64,000 nt of DNA from G965197405 sp965197405 (GTDB lineage Bacteria > Chloroflexota > Dehalococcoidia > Lucifugimonadales > JAGWBF01), in contig OZ240206.1 in NCBI GenBank assembly GCA_965197405.1, positions 2,418,001 through 2,482,000 on the forward strand. Direction: 5' to 3'. This document shows, piece after piece, positions 7,915 to 16,858 of this stretch. Each line of letters starts with the position of its first letter. The first letter of the stretch is position 1. Made by a program: the position numbers and the translations under genes. The notes below the pieces were generated by a model. That model searched no databases. It was given only the letters and a program-made list of their open reading frames with translations, and had not been told where the DNA came from.

Positions 7915-9417
7915 TCACAGCCCGTGGGCCACCCGCACCACCGAGTCGGCGGTGCGGTCCCTATCGGCGAAGACGCGGGTGTCCAGCAAGTTGATGCCGG
8001 GAAAGCCCCGCCGGTCGGCCAGGTCGATGAGCTTCACCTGGTGGATGAGGCTTTCGGGCACCTGGGCCAGGACGCTGCCCACCAGGTCGGCGTGGGGGTC
8101 GACGACGATGATGGCGTCGGTGTCGTTGCCCGCCGCCTTCTCCCGGAGCTTGTGGGCGATGACGTGCTCCATCAGAGTGGACTTGCCCATGCGGGTGCGG
8201 GCCACGTAGAGGTGGTGGCGGCGCAGCAGGTCCTGGGGGAAGTGGATCCGGCGCGCCGGGCCGGTGGTGGTCTCGCCCACCAGGGCGCCGCCGCTGGTGC
8301 CCCGGGCCGAGGGCAGGAGCGCCCGGGACCCGGCGCGGGCCACCAGGGGCGTCTCGTCCCCGGCCCCCGGCGGGTGCCACAGGCTGGCCGCCTCCCTCAC
8401 CCCCAGGACGCTGCGCTTACCGAACAGCCCCGGCCTGGCGGGGTGCAGGTGGGCGCTGGGCACGGTGGGTTTGACCCGGCTGACCCGGAAGCGGGCGCCG
8501 GCGGGGTTGTCGTAGAGCTTGTAGGCGGCGGCCACCGGCCCCAGCAGCTCCCCGGCCCGGTCGGCGCCGGCGTCCTCCGGCAGGATGGCCGTCACCTGTA
8601 TCTCGCCGTCGAAGGCGATGCGGGAGGTCTTCTCCCGGATGAGCAGCGGGTCGTAGACCCGGCTGCGGGCCTGCTTCCAGCGCCACCAGCCCCAGCCGGC
8701 GGCAACCAGGCCCAGGGCCGCGCCCACTCCCAAAAGGGACGCTTTCATGCTCTCGCCGTCCTGGTACCACAGGTAGCCCCGCAGCCCCACCAGGGCGGCC
8801 ACGCCCAGGACGGCCAGGGTAATGCCGTCCTGGGTGCTGATCTGGGCCTGGGTGGCCTGGGTGCTGTTGCCGGACTGGCTGGCGGCGGGCTGCTGCTGAC
8901 GCTGGAGCTTCTGCTGGTGGACCTGGGACCACTCCGGCCCCATGGACCGCAGCAGGAGGCGGGCCATCACCCGCTCCCCGTCGTTCAGGCCGGACAGCGC
9001 CCCGATGATGGCGATCAGCGGGTCGGAGCCCGGGTCCAGCAGGTCGTCGTCCCGGAAGGTGCGCAGCGGCGCGTACTCCGGGCCGGAGGCCCGCAGCGTC
9101 ATGCCCCAGGCCCCCTCGCCCTCCGCCAATCGTAGGGGGTCCTCGTCCGGGTCAATGGTCCGGATGCGGGCCTGGGGGTAGCGGGCGGCGATCTGGCCCC
9201 TTACTACCTGGTCGTCCAGGCAGCGGGCCAGAAGGGTCACGCCGCCCGAGTCGCCGGCCAGTTCCAGGGAGAAGGGCTCGGGGACGACGATGGAGGCCAG
9301 CAGGTTCTCCACCCCCAGCAGGGTGCGCTCGCCGCTGCGGGGCGGCGTGATCGCCAACAGGACCGGCGCCTTCTTCCGGTTGCCGCCCAGGAAGATGCTC
9401 CTGATGCTGATACTCAT
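7915..9417 (-). CDS. Conjugative DNA-translocation ATPase, N-terminal portion
   Basis: 500 residues from ATG 9417, chosen because TAAGGAGG lies just upstream. There is a soluble N-terminus, two close hydrophobic segments around residues 215-260 (DGITLAVLGVAALVGL and SLLGVGAALGLVAAGWGWW), then the ATPase: RTRMGKSTLMEHV (Walker A) and IIVVDPHADLVG (Walker B). Membrane anchor plus ATPase fits a coupling protein that feeds DNA to a secretion channel. The reading frame stops at TGA 7915-7917, in the context HGL-stop-EQWGP, where a Trp would fit. No other transfer-channel genes are visible. Confidence 0.75.
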   Translation of the reverse strand: MSISIRSIFLGGNRKKAPVLLAITPPRSGERTLLGVENLLASIVVPEPFSLELAGDSGGVTLLARCLDDQVVRGQIAARYPQARIRTIDPDEDPLRLAEGEGAWGMTLRASGPEYAPLRTFRDDDLLDPGSDPLIAIIGALSGLNDGERVMARLLLRSMGPEWSQVHQQKLQRQQQPAASQSGNSTQATQAQISTQDGITLAVLGVAALVGLRGYLWYQDGESMKASLLGVGAALGLVAAGWGWWRWKQARSRVYDPLLIREKTSRIAFDGEIQVTAILPEDAGADRAGELLGPVAAAYKLYDNPAGARFRVSRVKPTVPSAHLHPARPGLFGKRSVLGVREAASLWHPPGAGDETPLVARAGSRALLPSARGTSGGALVGETTTGPARRIHFPQDLLRRHHLYVARTRMGKSTLMEHVIAHKLREKAAGNDTDAIIVVDPHADLVGSVLAQVPESLIHQVKLIDLADRRGFPGINLLDTRVFADRDRTADSVVRVAHGL

Positions 9418-9572
9418 GATCTCTGCCTCCTTATCGTCGAAATGGTGGTGTCGCGGGACCGGGGACCGGCGGCGGACGGGATAGACCACGATGCCTTGCC
9501 TTTCGCTGAGCCGGACGCCGGTTTTGGGGGCCTTGGCCCCCAACCGAGTGTGAGAAGGACAGAGCCGAAATA

Positions 9573-9620
9573 CCATGCCTTATAAGGAGGGACGCCGGCG
9601 TCCCTCCTTATAAGGCATGG
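9573..9620. repeat. Perfect 48-bp palindrome
   Basis: Two 24-base arms, 9573-9596 and 9597-9620, are exact reverse complements with no spacer. Each arm begins CCATGCCTTATAAGGAGGGA. It lies about 155 bases upstream of the leftward ATPase gene and about 300 bases before the rightward gene at 9915, so in a divergent control region. It could form a cruciform or bind a dimeric regulator. Confidence 0.85.
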
Positions 9621-9914
9621 GAGAGATGGGGCCGGATGTGATGTGATACCCGTGTACAGGGATTTGGGTCGGTTGCAGAAATACAAGTCCGGCCCGTCCT
9701 GAACCTGAAACAGGCCGGAATCAGGGGTGCCCGGGCCGTATCTGCAAGCACTTGGTGGTAAGGCTCGGTTCCGGCCCCATTTGCATTAGTGCAAGTCGGT
9801 GGTGGCCCGAATCCGGCGCCGCAGCAGCAAGCGATTTGGGCCGGGGGTCGCTGTCCGGGGAACGGAACCCCCCTACAGGACCTGTCGCCCGGAGCAGGAG
9901 CAAGGAGGTCGAGC

Positions 9915-10787
9915 ATGACGCAAAACGGGGGAAAGGACTCTGGTGGCGAGGATGCCGGCGCGCTGCGGCGGGAGCGGCTGCACGGGTTCCTGTGCGAGCT
10001 GGTGGAACGGGAGGGCCGGATGGAGGCCACGGTGCTGCTGGGGGTGAACTACCGCACGCTGGTCAAGGCCGAGAAGTCGGGCGAGATGACGGGCCGCATG
10101 AGCGATGCCCTGGAACGGCTGCTCTTGACCTGGGACGGCGGGGCCGGGGCAGACGATGGCGCTGAGGATGCGGAACCGGAGTCCGGCGGCGACCTGGCGC
10201 GGCGGGTGGAGGCGTTGGAGGCAGGACTGGAGGAGCTGACCCAAGAGCTGCGCGGCGGGCTTGAAGCAATCCGGGTCGCCGTCGAGGGCGCCGCGAACGG
10301 GGATCCGGCAAGCAGGGCAGGGAAACCGGCGGCCCAAGCCCGGGCCAAGCCCGGCAACAAGGGAGCCCCGTCGCAGACGCCGCCCACGCCGCCGGTGGCC
10401 GGGTTGAACCGGAGCAGGCCCGCCCGGCTGCGACGGGTGGACCCGGAACTGGTCACCCGGGAACCCGCCGACGATGACCCGGAGGTGTACGGCGATGTCT
10501 GGCCCCTGGTGGCCCAGTGGCGCGAGCTGAAGGCCCGGCACCCCGTCCGGGGCCGGAGCCTGTCCTGGCTGACCGATTACGAGCGGCTGCTGGTGATGGA
10601 GTTGGCCATGCTGGAGGAGCACGAGCTGACCCTGCCGCCGGCGAAACAGCCGGTGAAGGGCCTGGCGCGGCGGGACCACACCCGCTGGCGCTGGAAGGCG
10701 CTCTACCGAACCCAGGTGGCGATCCGGCGGCGCAAGCTGCTGCGCTGGCTGCGCCGGTTGCTCACCCTGGGGATTTGGTGGAATTAG
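9915..10787 (+). CDS. Hypothetical protein with coiled coil and basic C-terminus
   Basis: 290 residues from ATG 9915 (AAGGAGGT 7 bases upstream). N-terminal HTH-like region (LLGVNYRTLVKAEKSGEMTG), acidic linker, a short coiled coil (ARRVEALEAGLEELTQELRG), a disordered Ala/Pro/Lys stretch, then a conserved-looking C-terminus (SWLTDYERLLVMELAMLEEH and a tail with RRRKLLRWLRRLL). The plan suggests a DNA-binding accessory protein of the element. No family recognised. A strong hairpin follows the stop directly. Confidence 0.6.
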   Translation: MTQNGGKDSGGEDAGALRRERLHGFLCELVEREGRMEATVLLGVNYRTLVKAEKSGEMTGRMSDALERLLLTWDGGAGADDGAEDAEPESGGDLARRVEALEAGLEELTQELRGGLEAIRVAVEGAANGDPASRAGKPAAQARAKPGNKGAPSQTPPTPPVAGLNRSRPARLRRVDPELVTREPADDDPEVYGDVWPLVAQWRELKARHPVRGRSLSWLTDYERLLVMELAMLEEHELTLPPAKQPVKGLARRDHTRWRWKALYRTQVAIRRRKLLRWLRRLLTLGIWWN

Positions 10788-10822
10788 GACGCCAGCCCCG
10801 GGCCGGCGCCGGGGCTGGCGTC
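10788..10822 (+). terminator. GC-rich hairpin after the 290-residue gene
   Basis: 14-bp perfect stem 10788-10801 with 10809-10822 (GACGCCAGCCCCGG and complement), immediately after the TAG stop. It is followed by GTTG rather than a T-run, so termination may be inefficient or factor-aided. Confidence 0.6.
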
Positions 10823-12218
10823 GTTGCAATGTAGTCTTCGCGCGGCGGCGAACCGCCAGCAAGCGTCGGGCAAGTGATTGGCCGCAGGGTGCTCCAGGTG
10901 CTTGCAAAATCCGTTCCCTGCGATGGGAGCGCGGGCGATAATCAATGCAGTTTACGGTTTTTTCCAGTCTTTCCCGCCAGAAAGCTGGAGGGTCCGTCCC
11001 CGACCCGGACCGTTCGCCAGTGATCGAGCTTTGCTCTCCCGGCGTTGGTTCCAACGAGGACAAGCGCCCACCCGCTGCGTGACGCGGCACTCCGGGGTTG
11101 AGCCCTGCTCCTCCGGCGTCCACGTCGATGCGGGACATCACACCACGCTGGCGCCGGTTGTTAGCAGGGTCGTCAGCGTCGCCAACATCGTCCAGGAGGT
11201 GAAAACCGGAACCAACACGGCAACCCAGGACCCGAACCCTTCGGTCCAACTCTCAGAGCGCACACGACGCTGCGCTCACCCCTCACGCTGCGGCTGGAAC
11301 GGGCTTCGCCATCCGGCCGCTTCCTCACGTCCGGCGCCGCTGTTCACAAACAGTAGCGTCGCGGTATTCACATTCCCCTCCGGCAATGCTGCATTGCCAG
11401 ACCGGTTGCGTGCCTCTGCTGCGCCGTCACGGTTGACGCTGCTTTCGCCGACCGCGTAGCCCTCCCTCTCTCCGCTCACGGCTATTGCCAGGTTCGCGCT
11501 GGGGTTGAACTGCGCCGCGCTCTGGCGTAGCTGCTTTCCTTCCTCACTGCCGCCGCTGCCATACCCAAAGGCACGGCGGCGCTCTTCGTTGCGCTCTGCC
11601 CGTTGCCATCGCCCGTTCACGGTGTTGCCCCACGACGCAACCGCTCTCCCTTCTCCACGTGGGGGATGGCGAGCGCCGGATTCGGTTGCGGCGTCAGGGG
11701 CCTGACCCGTGATTGACACATCGCGGGCCGTGGCCCGGCGCATCCGGCGGCCAGACCTGCTGGTTCAATCCTATGTCCGGTGGGAACGGGACCGGCGTCA
11801 TTCCCCTGCGCCGCAACGGGTGGGAAATGCCGGGGTCAACCGGCAGCGCGTCAGCGTCAACCACGACAACCACATCGAGGAGGTGATCAACGGCAACAAC
11901 GGTCATCCTGGGTTCCCTGCCATAACGGGCCGGTTGGAGCAACCGGCGAACCGGCAATAACAACCCGAAGCCCGCCGCCTTCCCGGGGCGCGGCGGCAAC
12001 TGGGGCGGCTCCGTGGGCCGCCCCTGACAATCGAATAGGCGCCAACGAGCGGGGTCGTCTCTCCCAACGGCGGGGAGGCGTCCCCGCTCTTCGTGTTTCG
12101 CCACCGGCGAACACCAGAGCGGCTGAATGGACCGCACCCAAAGACCTACATCTTGAACCGGAGAGCGGGGTCGGTCCATTCGGACGGGCCTCGCTTTCCC
12201 CCTTTTGGAGGAAGCGAC
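10823..12218. other. 1.4 kb without a trustworthy gene
   Basis: Open frames exist on both strands (for example 11276-11743 on the minus strand), but none has a ribosome site, a recognisable family or clear codon preference over its antisense partner. Two stretches, near 11160-11215 and 11845-11895, read similarly (GTCAGCGTC, then AGGAGGTGA), suggesting a diverged duplication. A GAGCGGGG/CCCCGCTC hairpin sits near 12048-12090. Confidence 0.4.
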
Positions 12219-13460
12219 ATGACCACCACCACCACCACTACTAACAACAACAGCAATAACACGGAGACCAGCCACAACCTCGCGGCCACACTCTATGGCC
12301 AAGGCGACGGCCAAGAGGACATCAACACCCTACCGGCTCTCCAGGCTCAGGTTAGCACGGGGCAAGAGACAGCGAACAAAGGTAAGCCCGAGAGCGAGCT
12401 CCGGGCCGCAGCCCGGCGACGAGGCCTCACCGTCAAGGAACTGGCCTCCCTGATGGCCGTCAGCTACGGCTACCTGTGCTCGGTGGCCAATGGCCGCCGG
12501 CCCTGGAGCCCCATGCTGCGGGAGAGGGCCAAGGCGGTCCTGGGAGAGGCGCCCGGGCCGGGCGTCGTCTACCGCCGGGGCGGCGTGGTCCAGGGCGAAA
12601 GCACCTGCGTCCGGGAGCGGGCCAGGGAGCGGGGCCTGAGCCTGAAGGCCCTGGCCGCCCTGGTGGGAGTGTCCGCCGGCTACATGTCCGACGTGTGCCG
12701 GGGCCGCCGCAACATGAGCCCGGCGGTGCAGGCGCGGGTGGAGGCGGCGCTGGGCGGTCCGGTGGAGATCGCGCCCGCCAGGTGCGCCAACCGGCAGGGC
12801 GACGTGGTGCACGGCGGGGAGAGCACCTACCTCCGGGAGCGGGCCAGGGAGCGGGGTATGACCCTGCGGCAGGTGGCGGACCGGACGGGACTGAGCTACG
12901 GGTACGTAGTCCGGGTGTCCCGGGGCCGGCGCAACCTGAGTCCCGCCGCCCAGGCGCGGATGGAGTCGGTCCTGGAGGCTCCCGTGAAAACCGAGTCCGC
13001 CCAATGCTCCAACGTGGACCCCAGCGTTCTGTGGGAGCGAATGGACGCGCACCACATCAGCCAGAACGAGGCAGCCCGGCGGGCGGGCATCAGTTCCGGC
13101 ATGCTCTCCCAGACCATGAACGGCAAGCGCACCCCCTCGGGGGACGTGCTGCGGCGGCTGCACGAGGTGCTGTTCGCGCCGTCTCCGGCGGAACTGGTTG
13201 CGCCCGTCGAGCTCAAGGTGTTGGCCTGGAAGAAGGGCGGGCGCAACGGGGTGGTGATACGCGGCGCCGGTGGACCTCGGGCTGGCGGCAGGTACGACGG
13301 CGGCGCCATCCGCGTCGGCGGCCGAGTGCCCTGGGGGGCCGAGGTCGAGTATGCCTACACTACTGGCTACGACAGCCACGGCCGGGTGTCGGTGAACCAT
13401 ATAGTGGATGAACGGGGCTGCGCCGCCCTGTTGCAACAGGGGGAGCCGGACGGCGTCTAG
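12219..13460 (+). CDS. Protein with four tandem helix-turn-helix domains
   Basis: 413 residues from ATG 12219 (GGAGGAAG upstream). After a Thr/Asn-rich leader come four HTH units: LTVKELASLMAVSYGYLCSV, LSLKALAALVGVSAGYMSDV, MTLRQVADRTGLSYGYVVRV and ISQNEAARRAGISSGMLSQT. Units 1-3 are close copies, each with [RG]RR followed by W/N-x-SP. Unit 4 is more like the single-domain gene at 85. The C-terminus (about residues 330-413) is a small beta-rich Gly-rich domain. A chain with four DNA-reading heads suggests binding to iterated sites or bridging of DNA. It is probably the master regulator or partition-type protein of the element. Confidence 0.75.
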   Translation: MTTTTTTTNNNSNNTETSHNLAATLYGQGDGQEDINTLPALQAQVSTGQETANKGKPESELRAAARRRGLTVKELASLMAVSYGYLCSVANGRRPWSPMLRERAKAVLGEAPGPGVVYRRGGVVQGESTCVRERARERGLSLKALAALVGVSAGYMSDVCRGRRNMSPAVQARVEAALGGPVEIAPARCANRQGDVVHGGESTYLRERARERGMTLRQVADRTGLSYGYVVRVSRGRRNLSPAAQARMESVLEAPVKTESAQCSNVDPSVLWERMDAHHISQNEAARRAGISSGMLSQTMNGKRTPSGDVLRRLHEVLFAPSPAELVAPVELKVLAWKKGGRNGVVIRGAGGPRAGGRYDGGAIRVGGRVPWGAEVEYAYTTGYDSHGRVSVNHIVDERGCAALLQQGEPDGV

Positions 13461-14231
13461 CGCATCCGTCCCCGTGCCAACAGCCGCTCCCTACTACAGG
13501 AGACTCAGCGCACGGCAACGTCAGTGGAGCGGAGGTGCAAGCCCGCGTGGCTAAGGGTAGGGCTGCGTGATCAGCGGCCCTATCTGGCCCTCCCATGTAT
13601 GTCGCTTCCATTACCTTCGGGTCCCGGTGCCACCCTGCCGGGCTGCGTGTGCTTCGCTAGTGACACAGTTTGACATGGAGTATCAGGAAATCCGATATAG
13701 TACCCTTACTCGCTGTCGTCACTGGGAATGGCGTCTTCCTGGAGTTGGTGGAGCGTGGCAGGACCGAGATAAAGTAACCATACGGGGCACTGAATCAGAT
13801 GCCGGTGGCCTTTGAGACCACGAGCATGGATTCATCAGCAGGGTCCCGTGTTGCCTTGGGCTTCCGTTAGGGCCGGTACGCCGATTTCACGCACGTGCAT
13901 GAGAATGTGCGAAACTGATGGATCAGGCAGACGGTCCGTGTTGCAATTTCGCACAGTTTCGATACCGGCTGGTGTGAAACAACCAGTTACCGTGGAGGCT
14001 GACTAGGTTGTATCTCTCCGCGTTTGGCCCGTGATGTTGGTCAGCCAGACGTAGCGGTTTGCTTCTTTATTCAGGTTGTCGCCCCATCTGTCAGGGGCTG
14101 GAGCCAGTGTTGGTCAGCGACGCCTACACTGCGCTATGTGTCGCCCGCCGTGGATATGTCCAGGCTGTATACCAGTGCCAATTCTGACCACTGGTCCGCT
14201 TAAAGCGTCACTCCTGCCCCATTGCAAGTCT
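13461..14231. other. Intergenic region, no gene recognised
   Basis: About 770 bases between the four-HTH gene and the convergent E1-like gene. No frame is credible. A stretch at 13500-13575 is rich in short complementary blocks and could be a structured RNA. Around 13904-13966, GTGCGAAACTG and TTTCGCACAGTTTCG form overlapping inverted and direct repeats. It probably marks the boundary between the transfer element and the defence genes. Confidence 0.4.
13670..13699 (+). promoter_or_regulatory. Possible sigma-70 promoter
   Basis: TTGACA at 13670-13675, then an 18-base spacer and GATATA at 13694-13699, in a locally AT-richer stretch. No gene is seen downstream on this strand, so it may drive a small RNA or be fortuitous. 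Confidence 0.25.
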
Positions 14232-15572
14232 TCACGATGACAACTCCGCAAAGCGCGAGCCATTGATTGATTCTCGGTACGCCTCGTCATCGCGGGTTAT
14301 GCAGATGCATCCTTGCTTCCGTTCAAGTGCTGCGGCTTGGAAAGGGGCCACCGCACGCGGCTGGAAGAAAACGCTGTTCTCCTTTGCTGCCTTCCCGGTG
14401 ATCGCTAGTTTCGCTATCTCTGCCGCCGTCATCAGCCCAGCTGCATAGGACAGGAATGGGAGGGCGACATCGTCCTCACTGACCGTTTCATCGACGGATG
14501 GTGCAGTTGCGCACGCGAGGGGTGCCGACGTTCGTTGGCTTCCGGGCACGCATAATGAGCACGGGCCTTTCGTTGGAATGTGTTGAAGTAGCGTCGCTTG
14601 CCAGTTTTTGCCCGTGGTGGCGTAGATTTGTACCGGAGGGAAGTAATTCTCTATTGTCGACCGCACGTTCTTTTCGTTGGCAGCTGAGATAATGAGGTCA
14701 GGAGTCCCTTGCGGGCGTTGCGCCCATTCTTCCAACTCGTGCAGCCAGGCGTAATAGGCTGAAGTTTCCCTGACTCTTGTTTGTTCTAGCCAGCGTTCGG
14801 CGACCGTCACCTTTGATGTGTTCTGTAAGGCGTCTTTCCACGTGAACAAGGGAGATCGTGTGACGTTTTCCACCTCTACGTTGTCTCGGTCAACGAGTGC
14901 AGCGTGAAAGTCTTGAGTGGCTAGACTCAGGAAGAACAGGGCGCAGCTGCCAACGGAGCCTACGCCTACGCACCAGAGTTCCCCGACTTCAAATCCGGTA
15001 GGTTTGGGAGGGCTGGGTAGGTCCTGTGTGCCAACGTTCCATGTGTACGTGTCCACTGTTGTCCGCTCAAACTGCTCGGCTTTCGGGTCTATCTGTATGC
15101 GAGCAGCTGCCATGATTGCTGCGAACGCAGCACCGAATGGATTCTGGTGATTATGGCTACTCAGGGGGGACTGTCCTGTTCCGGAGTACGCCTCCCAGCC
15201 GCTTCCGTGAACTACTATGCCGTCTCCTTTTGGCCCAATGAACACTCGACGGTCTCCGGGCATTGGCCCGCGGCTCACGTGCTGACCGTACTGGTGTGCT
15301 TCCGCCAGCGTTTGATGGACGACACCGTCCAGTGTTCTCCCTTTCCAAGGTAGGAGGCTCGAAATCGTAGCAGGCGGCACTTGCGTCGCAACTGACTTGG
15401 TCATGCGTCCCAAGATGCTGGCAGCCGTGACCGCAGCCACTTGCCCTGAGTACGTCTCGGCGTATTCCGGGTCGACTGTGATGTGTACGGTTGACCCGTC
15501 AGGCAGCGGCGTTGATCCCGCATAGCGCGCCGTGCGATCACCCCACCGCTCGTCGTATCGTTGTTCTTGCAT
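14232..15572 (-). CDS. E1-like ubiquitin-activating enzyme (ThiF/MoeB fold)
   Basis: 446 residues. About 200 residues of family-specific N-terminus precede an adenylation domain with the nucleotide-binding loop CVGVGSVGS (residues 201-209) and the acidic VDRDNVEVENVTRSP (227-241), typical of ThiF/E1 proteins. Cys338, Cys341 with Cys422, Cys424 form CSLC and CIC, a likely split zinc site; Cys354 is a candidate catalytic cysteine. It should adenylate the C-terminus of the Ubl (gene at 16537) and pass it to the E2. It is last gene of the leftward Ubl-E2-JAB-E1 operon, starting 12 bases after the JAB stop. Confidence 0.88.
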   Translation of the reverse strand: MQEQRYDERWGDRTARYAGSTPLPDGSTVHITVDPEYAETYSGQVAAVTAASILGRMTKSVATQVPPATISSLLPWKGRTLDGVVHQTLAEAHQYGQHVSRGPMPGDRRVFIGPKGDGIVVHGSGWEAYSGTGQSPLSSHNHQNPFGAAFAAIMAAARIQIDPKAEQFERTTVDTYTWNVGTQDLPSPPKPTGFEVGELWCVGVGSVGSCALFFLSLATQDFHAALVDRDNVEVENVTRSPLFTWKDALQNTSKVTVAERWLEQTRVRETSAYYAWLHELEEWAQRPQGTPDLIISAANEKNVRSTIENYFPPVQIYATTGKNWQATLLQHIPTKGPCSLCVPGSQRTSAPLACATAPSVDETVSEDDVALPFLSYAAGLMTAAEIAKLAITGKAAKENSVFFQPRAVAPFQAAALERKQGCICITRDDEAYRESINGSRFAELSS

Positions 15573-15584
15573 TTGCTTTGACCG

Positions 15585-16085
15585 TTACAGGATTTTGACC
15601 TGCTCTTCGATTTCTTGGAATTTGTGCCCGTCCCACATCAGGGTATGGGCGCTTATCAACGACGGTAGTAGGCTCCCGTATTTCGGAAGCACCATTGAGA
15701 AGTAGCCGGGGTGTTTTATTCGCATTCCATTTAGGTCGCCTTTGCTGTGAAAAGCGCCTGCCGGGTGGGTGTGGATTTGCCCGACCACTTGGAGGTTGGA
15801 CTTCGTTACTTCGCCAACGATTTTTGTGATTTCTCCTCTGCTGACGTCGAAACTTCCCCGTGTCGTAGCCGCGTTTGGGAACCTTGCTGACGCGGCAATC
15901 GTGGTAGTTCCGGTCGTCAATCCGATGAGGTATGCGATTCCTTCGCGGCTTCTCTGGGTTGCGCTTTCCATGCCTTGCATGACTTCGCGGAGGCATTGCC
16001 TAGTCAGGGCTACTGTGTAGCTTTGGGCAGGCGCCACCGGGGGTGTGTTCCGCCGCCTGAAGAGATTTCTGATTTTTGCAATCAT
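15585..16085 (-). CDS. JAB/MPN-type metalloprotease (deubiquitinase-like)
   Basis: 166 residues. The JAMM zinc motif is complete: Glu48 (SREGIAYLIG) and H105-T-H107 with Ser114 and Asp117 (QIHTHPAGAFHSKGD). Family members remove ubiquitin-like proteins from targets or trim Ubl precursors; here the Ubl ends TGSGV rather than in GG, so trimming or deconjugation is a plausible job. The start overlaps the E2 stop as ATGA (16082-16085), showing tight coupling. There is no signal peptide; it should be cytoplasmic. Confidence 0.9.
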   Translation of the reverse strand: MIAKIRNLFRRRNTPPVAPAQSYTVALTRQCLREVMQGMESATQRSREGIAYLIGLTTGTTTIAASARFPNAATTRGSFDVSRGEITKIVGEVTKSNLQVVGQIHTHPAGAFHSKGDLNGMRIKHPGYFSMVLPKYGSLLPSLISAHTLMWDGHKFQEIEEQVKIL

Positions 16086-16534
16086 TGCTGGCGCCCTTGG
16101 TATTTGTCGCTCTTGAGTTCAACCTCGATGCGTAAAAGCATCGCCGATAGTGTCTTAGTGCCCCCGGTGCGCTCGTTGCTCTGCCAGTCTGCTAGACGCC
16201 ATTCGTTGTGCGGGCCGACTTGCGACGCGAGGCGGTTCCACGGTGCACATATCACGGGTATATTGCCGTGCTTGATGAAGAAGTCGTATTGGTTCGGTGA
16301 GAAAGCCAACTGGTCCAGTTCGCCTGTCGCTTTGTCGCGCCAGTGAAACGCAGGTGGTTGTCCGGGGAATCCTTCGTAGTCGACCTCAACCTGGTACTGG
16401 TCGCCGTCATTGGCCGTAAGCGTGATCCTGAATCGGTAGTCGCCGGCTTCCTCAAACTCCCACCCGTAGAGGTGGGAGTTTTGAATGACGTGCTCAATCT
16501 GCTTCGCGACGATGCTGTCGCCTACGGCGGTCAT
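16082..16534 (-). CDS. E2-like ubiquitin-conjugating enzyme
   Basis: 150 residues with the E2 (UBC) outline: a beta meander (YRFRITLTANDGDQYQVEV), the proline-containing turn EGFPGQPPAFHW, the segment IKHGNIPVICAPWNR carrying the only cysteine (Cys96, the expected thioester site), then W, TLSAMLLRIEVEL and a basic tail. This matches the bacterial E2-like families found beside JAB and E1 genes. Assignment rests on motif layout and context; sequence similarity to eukaryotic E2 is low. It starts 2 bases after the Ubl stop. Confidence 0.8.
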   Translation of the reverse strand: MTAVGDSIVAKQIEHVIQNSHLYGWEFEEAGDYRFRITLTANDGDQYQVEVDYEGFPGQPPAFHWRDKATGELDQLAFSPNQYDFFIKHGNIPVICAPWNRLASQVGPHNEWRLADWQSNERTGGTKTLSAMLLRIEVELKSDKYQGRQQ

Positions 16535-16536
16535 TT

Positions 16537-16791
16537 CTACACCCCGGAGCCTGTGGCTACCAAGGTTAGAACAGCATCGTCCTTTAGGTCCAAGCTGGAG
16601 AGGCTTTTGTCTTCCGGAAGCGGCTTCGGCTGGCCGTCTAAGTACAGCTCCAACTTGTCCTCCGTGGACAGCCGCATCTCCTTCGCGACTTCGGCTATAA
16701 CCTCGGCAACGGTAGTGTCCAGCTTGAATTTTCCCTCGTACACGCCGGCCGGAGTCCCGATCTTCAGCATTATGGTGGCCGTAGTCGTCAT
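16537..16791 (-). CDS. Ubiquitin-like protein (beta-grasp)
   Basis: 84 residues from ATG 16791, preceded by GAGGAAAA. The beta-grasp pattern is clear: YEGKFKLDTTVAEVIAEVAK (strand-helix), KLELYLDGQPKPLPEDKSL and LDLKDDAVLTLVATGSGV. It ends with GSGV, so either the terminal Val is removed or conjugation uses a non-GG end, as in some bacterial Ubl families (DUF2604-type). First gene of the four-gene operon; it has its own promoter candidate at 16859-16887. It is a single Ubl domain, unlike the tandem-domain BilA. Confidence 0.85.
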   Translation of the reverse strand: MTTTATIMLKIGTPAGVYEGKFKLDTTVAEVIAEVAKEMRLSTEDKLELYLDGQPKPLPEDKSLSSLDLKDDAVLTLVATGSGV

Positions 16792-16858
16792 TTTTCCTCG
16801 TGCGCGGGTTTGGATTTGCCAGCCAACTTTGGGGTGCTGGCTAGTCGCGCTACAATTC

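Noticed and set aside
7915..7917. Genome-wide reassignment of TGA to tryptophan
   Set aside because: TGA is the natural stop of several well-defined genes here, such as the E2-like, E1-like and MkoA genes, each with coupled starts.
11276..11743. 155-residue minus-strand gene
   Set aside because: No ribosome site, no family, and equally long frames lie opposite; kept only as part of the unannotated region.
16537..16791. UBact or Pup-type protein
   Set aside because: The protein is a folded beta-grasp type ending GSGV, with E1, E2 and JAB partners; Pup-like proteins are disordered, end in Gln/Glu and go with a proteasome ligase.
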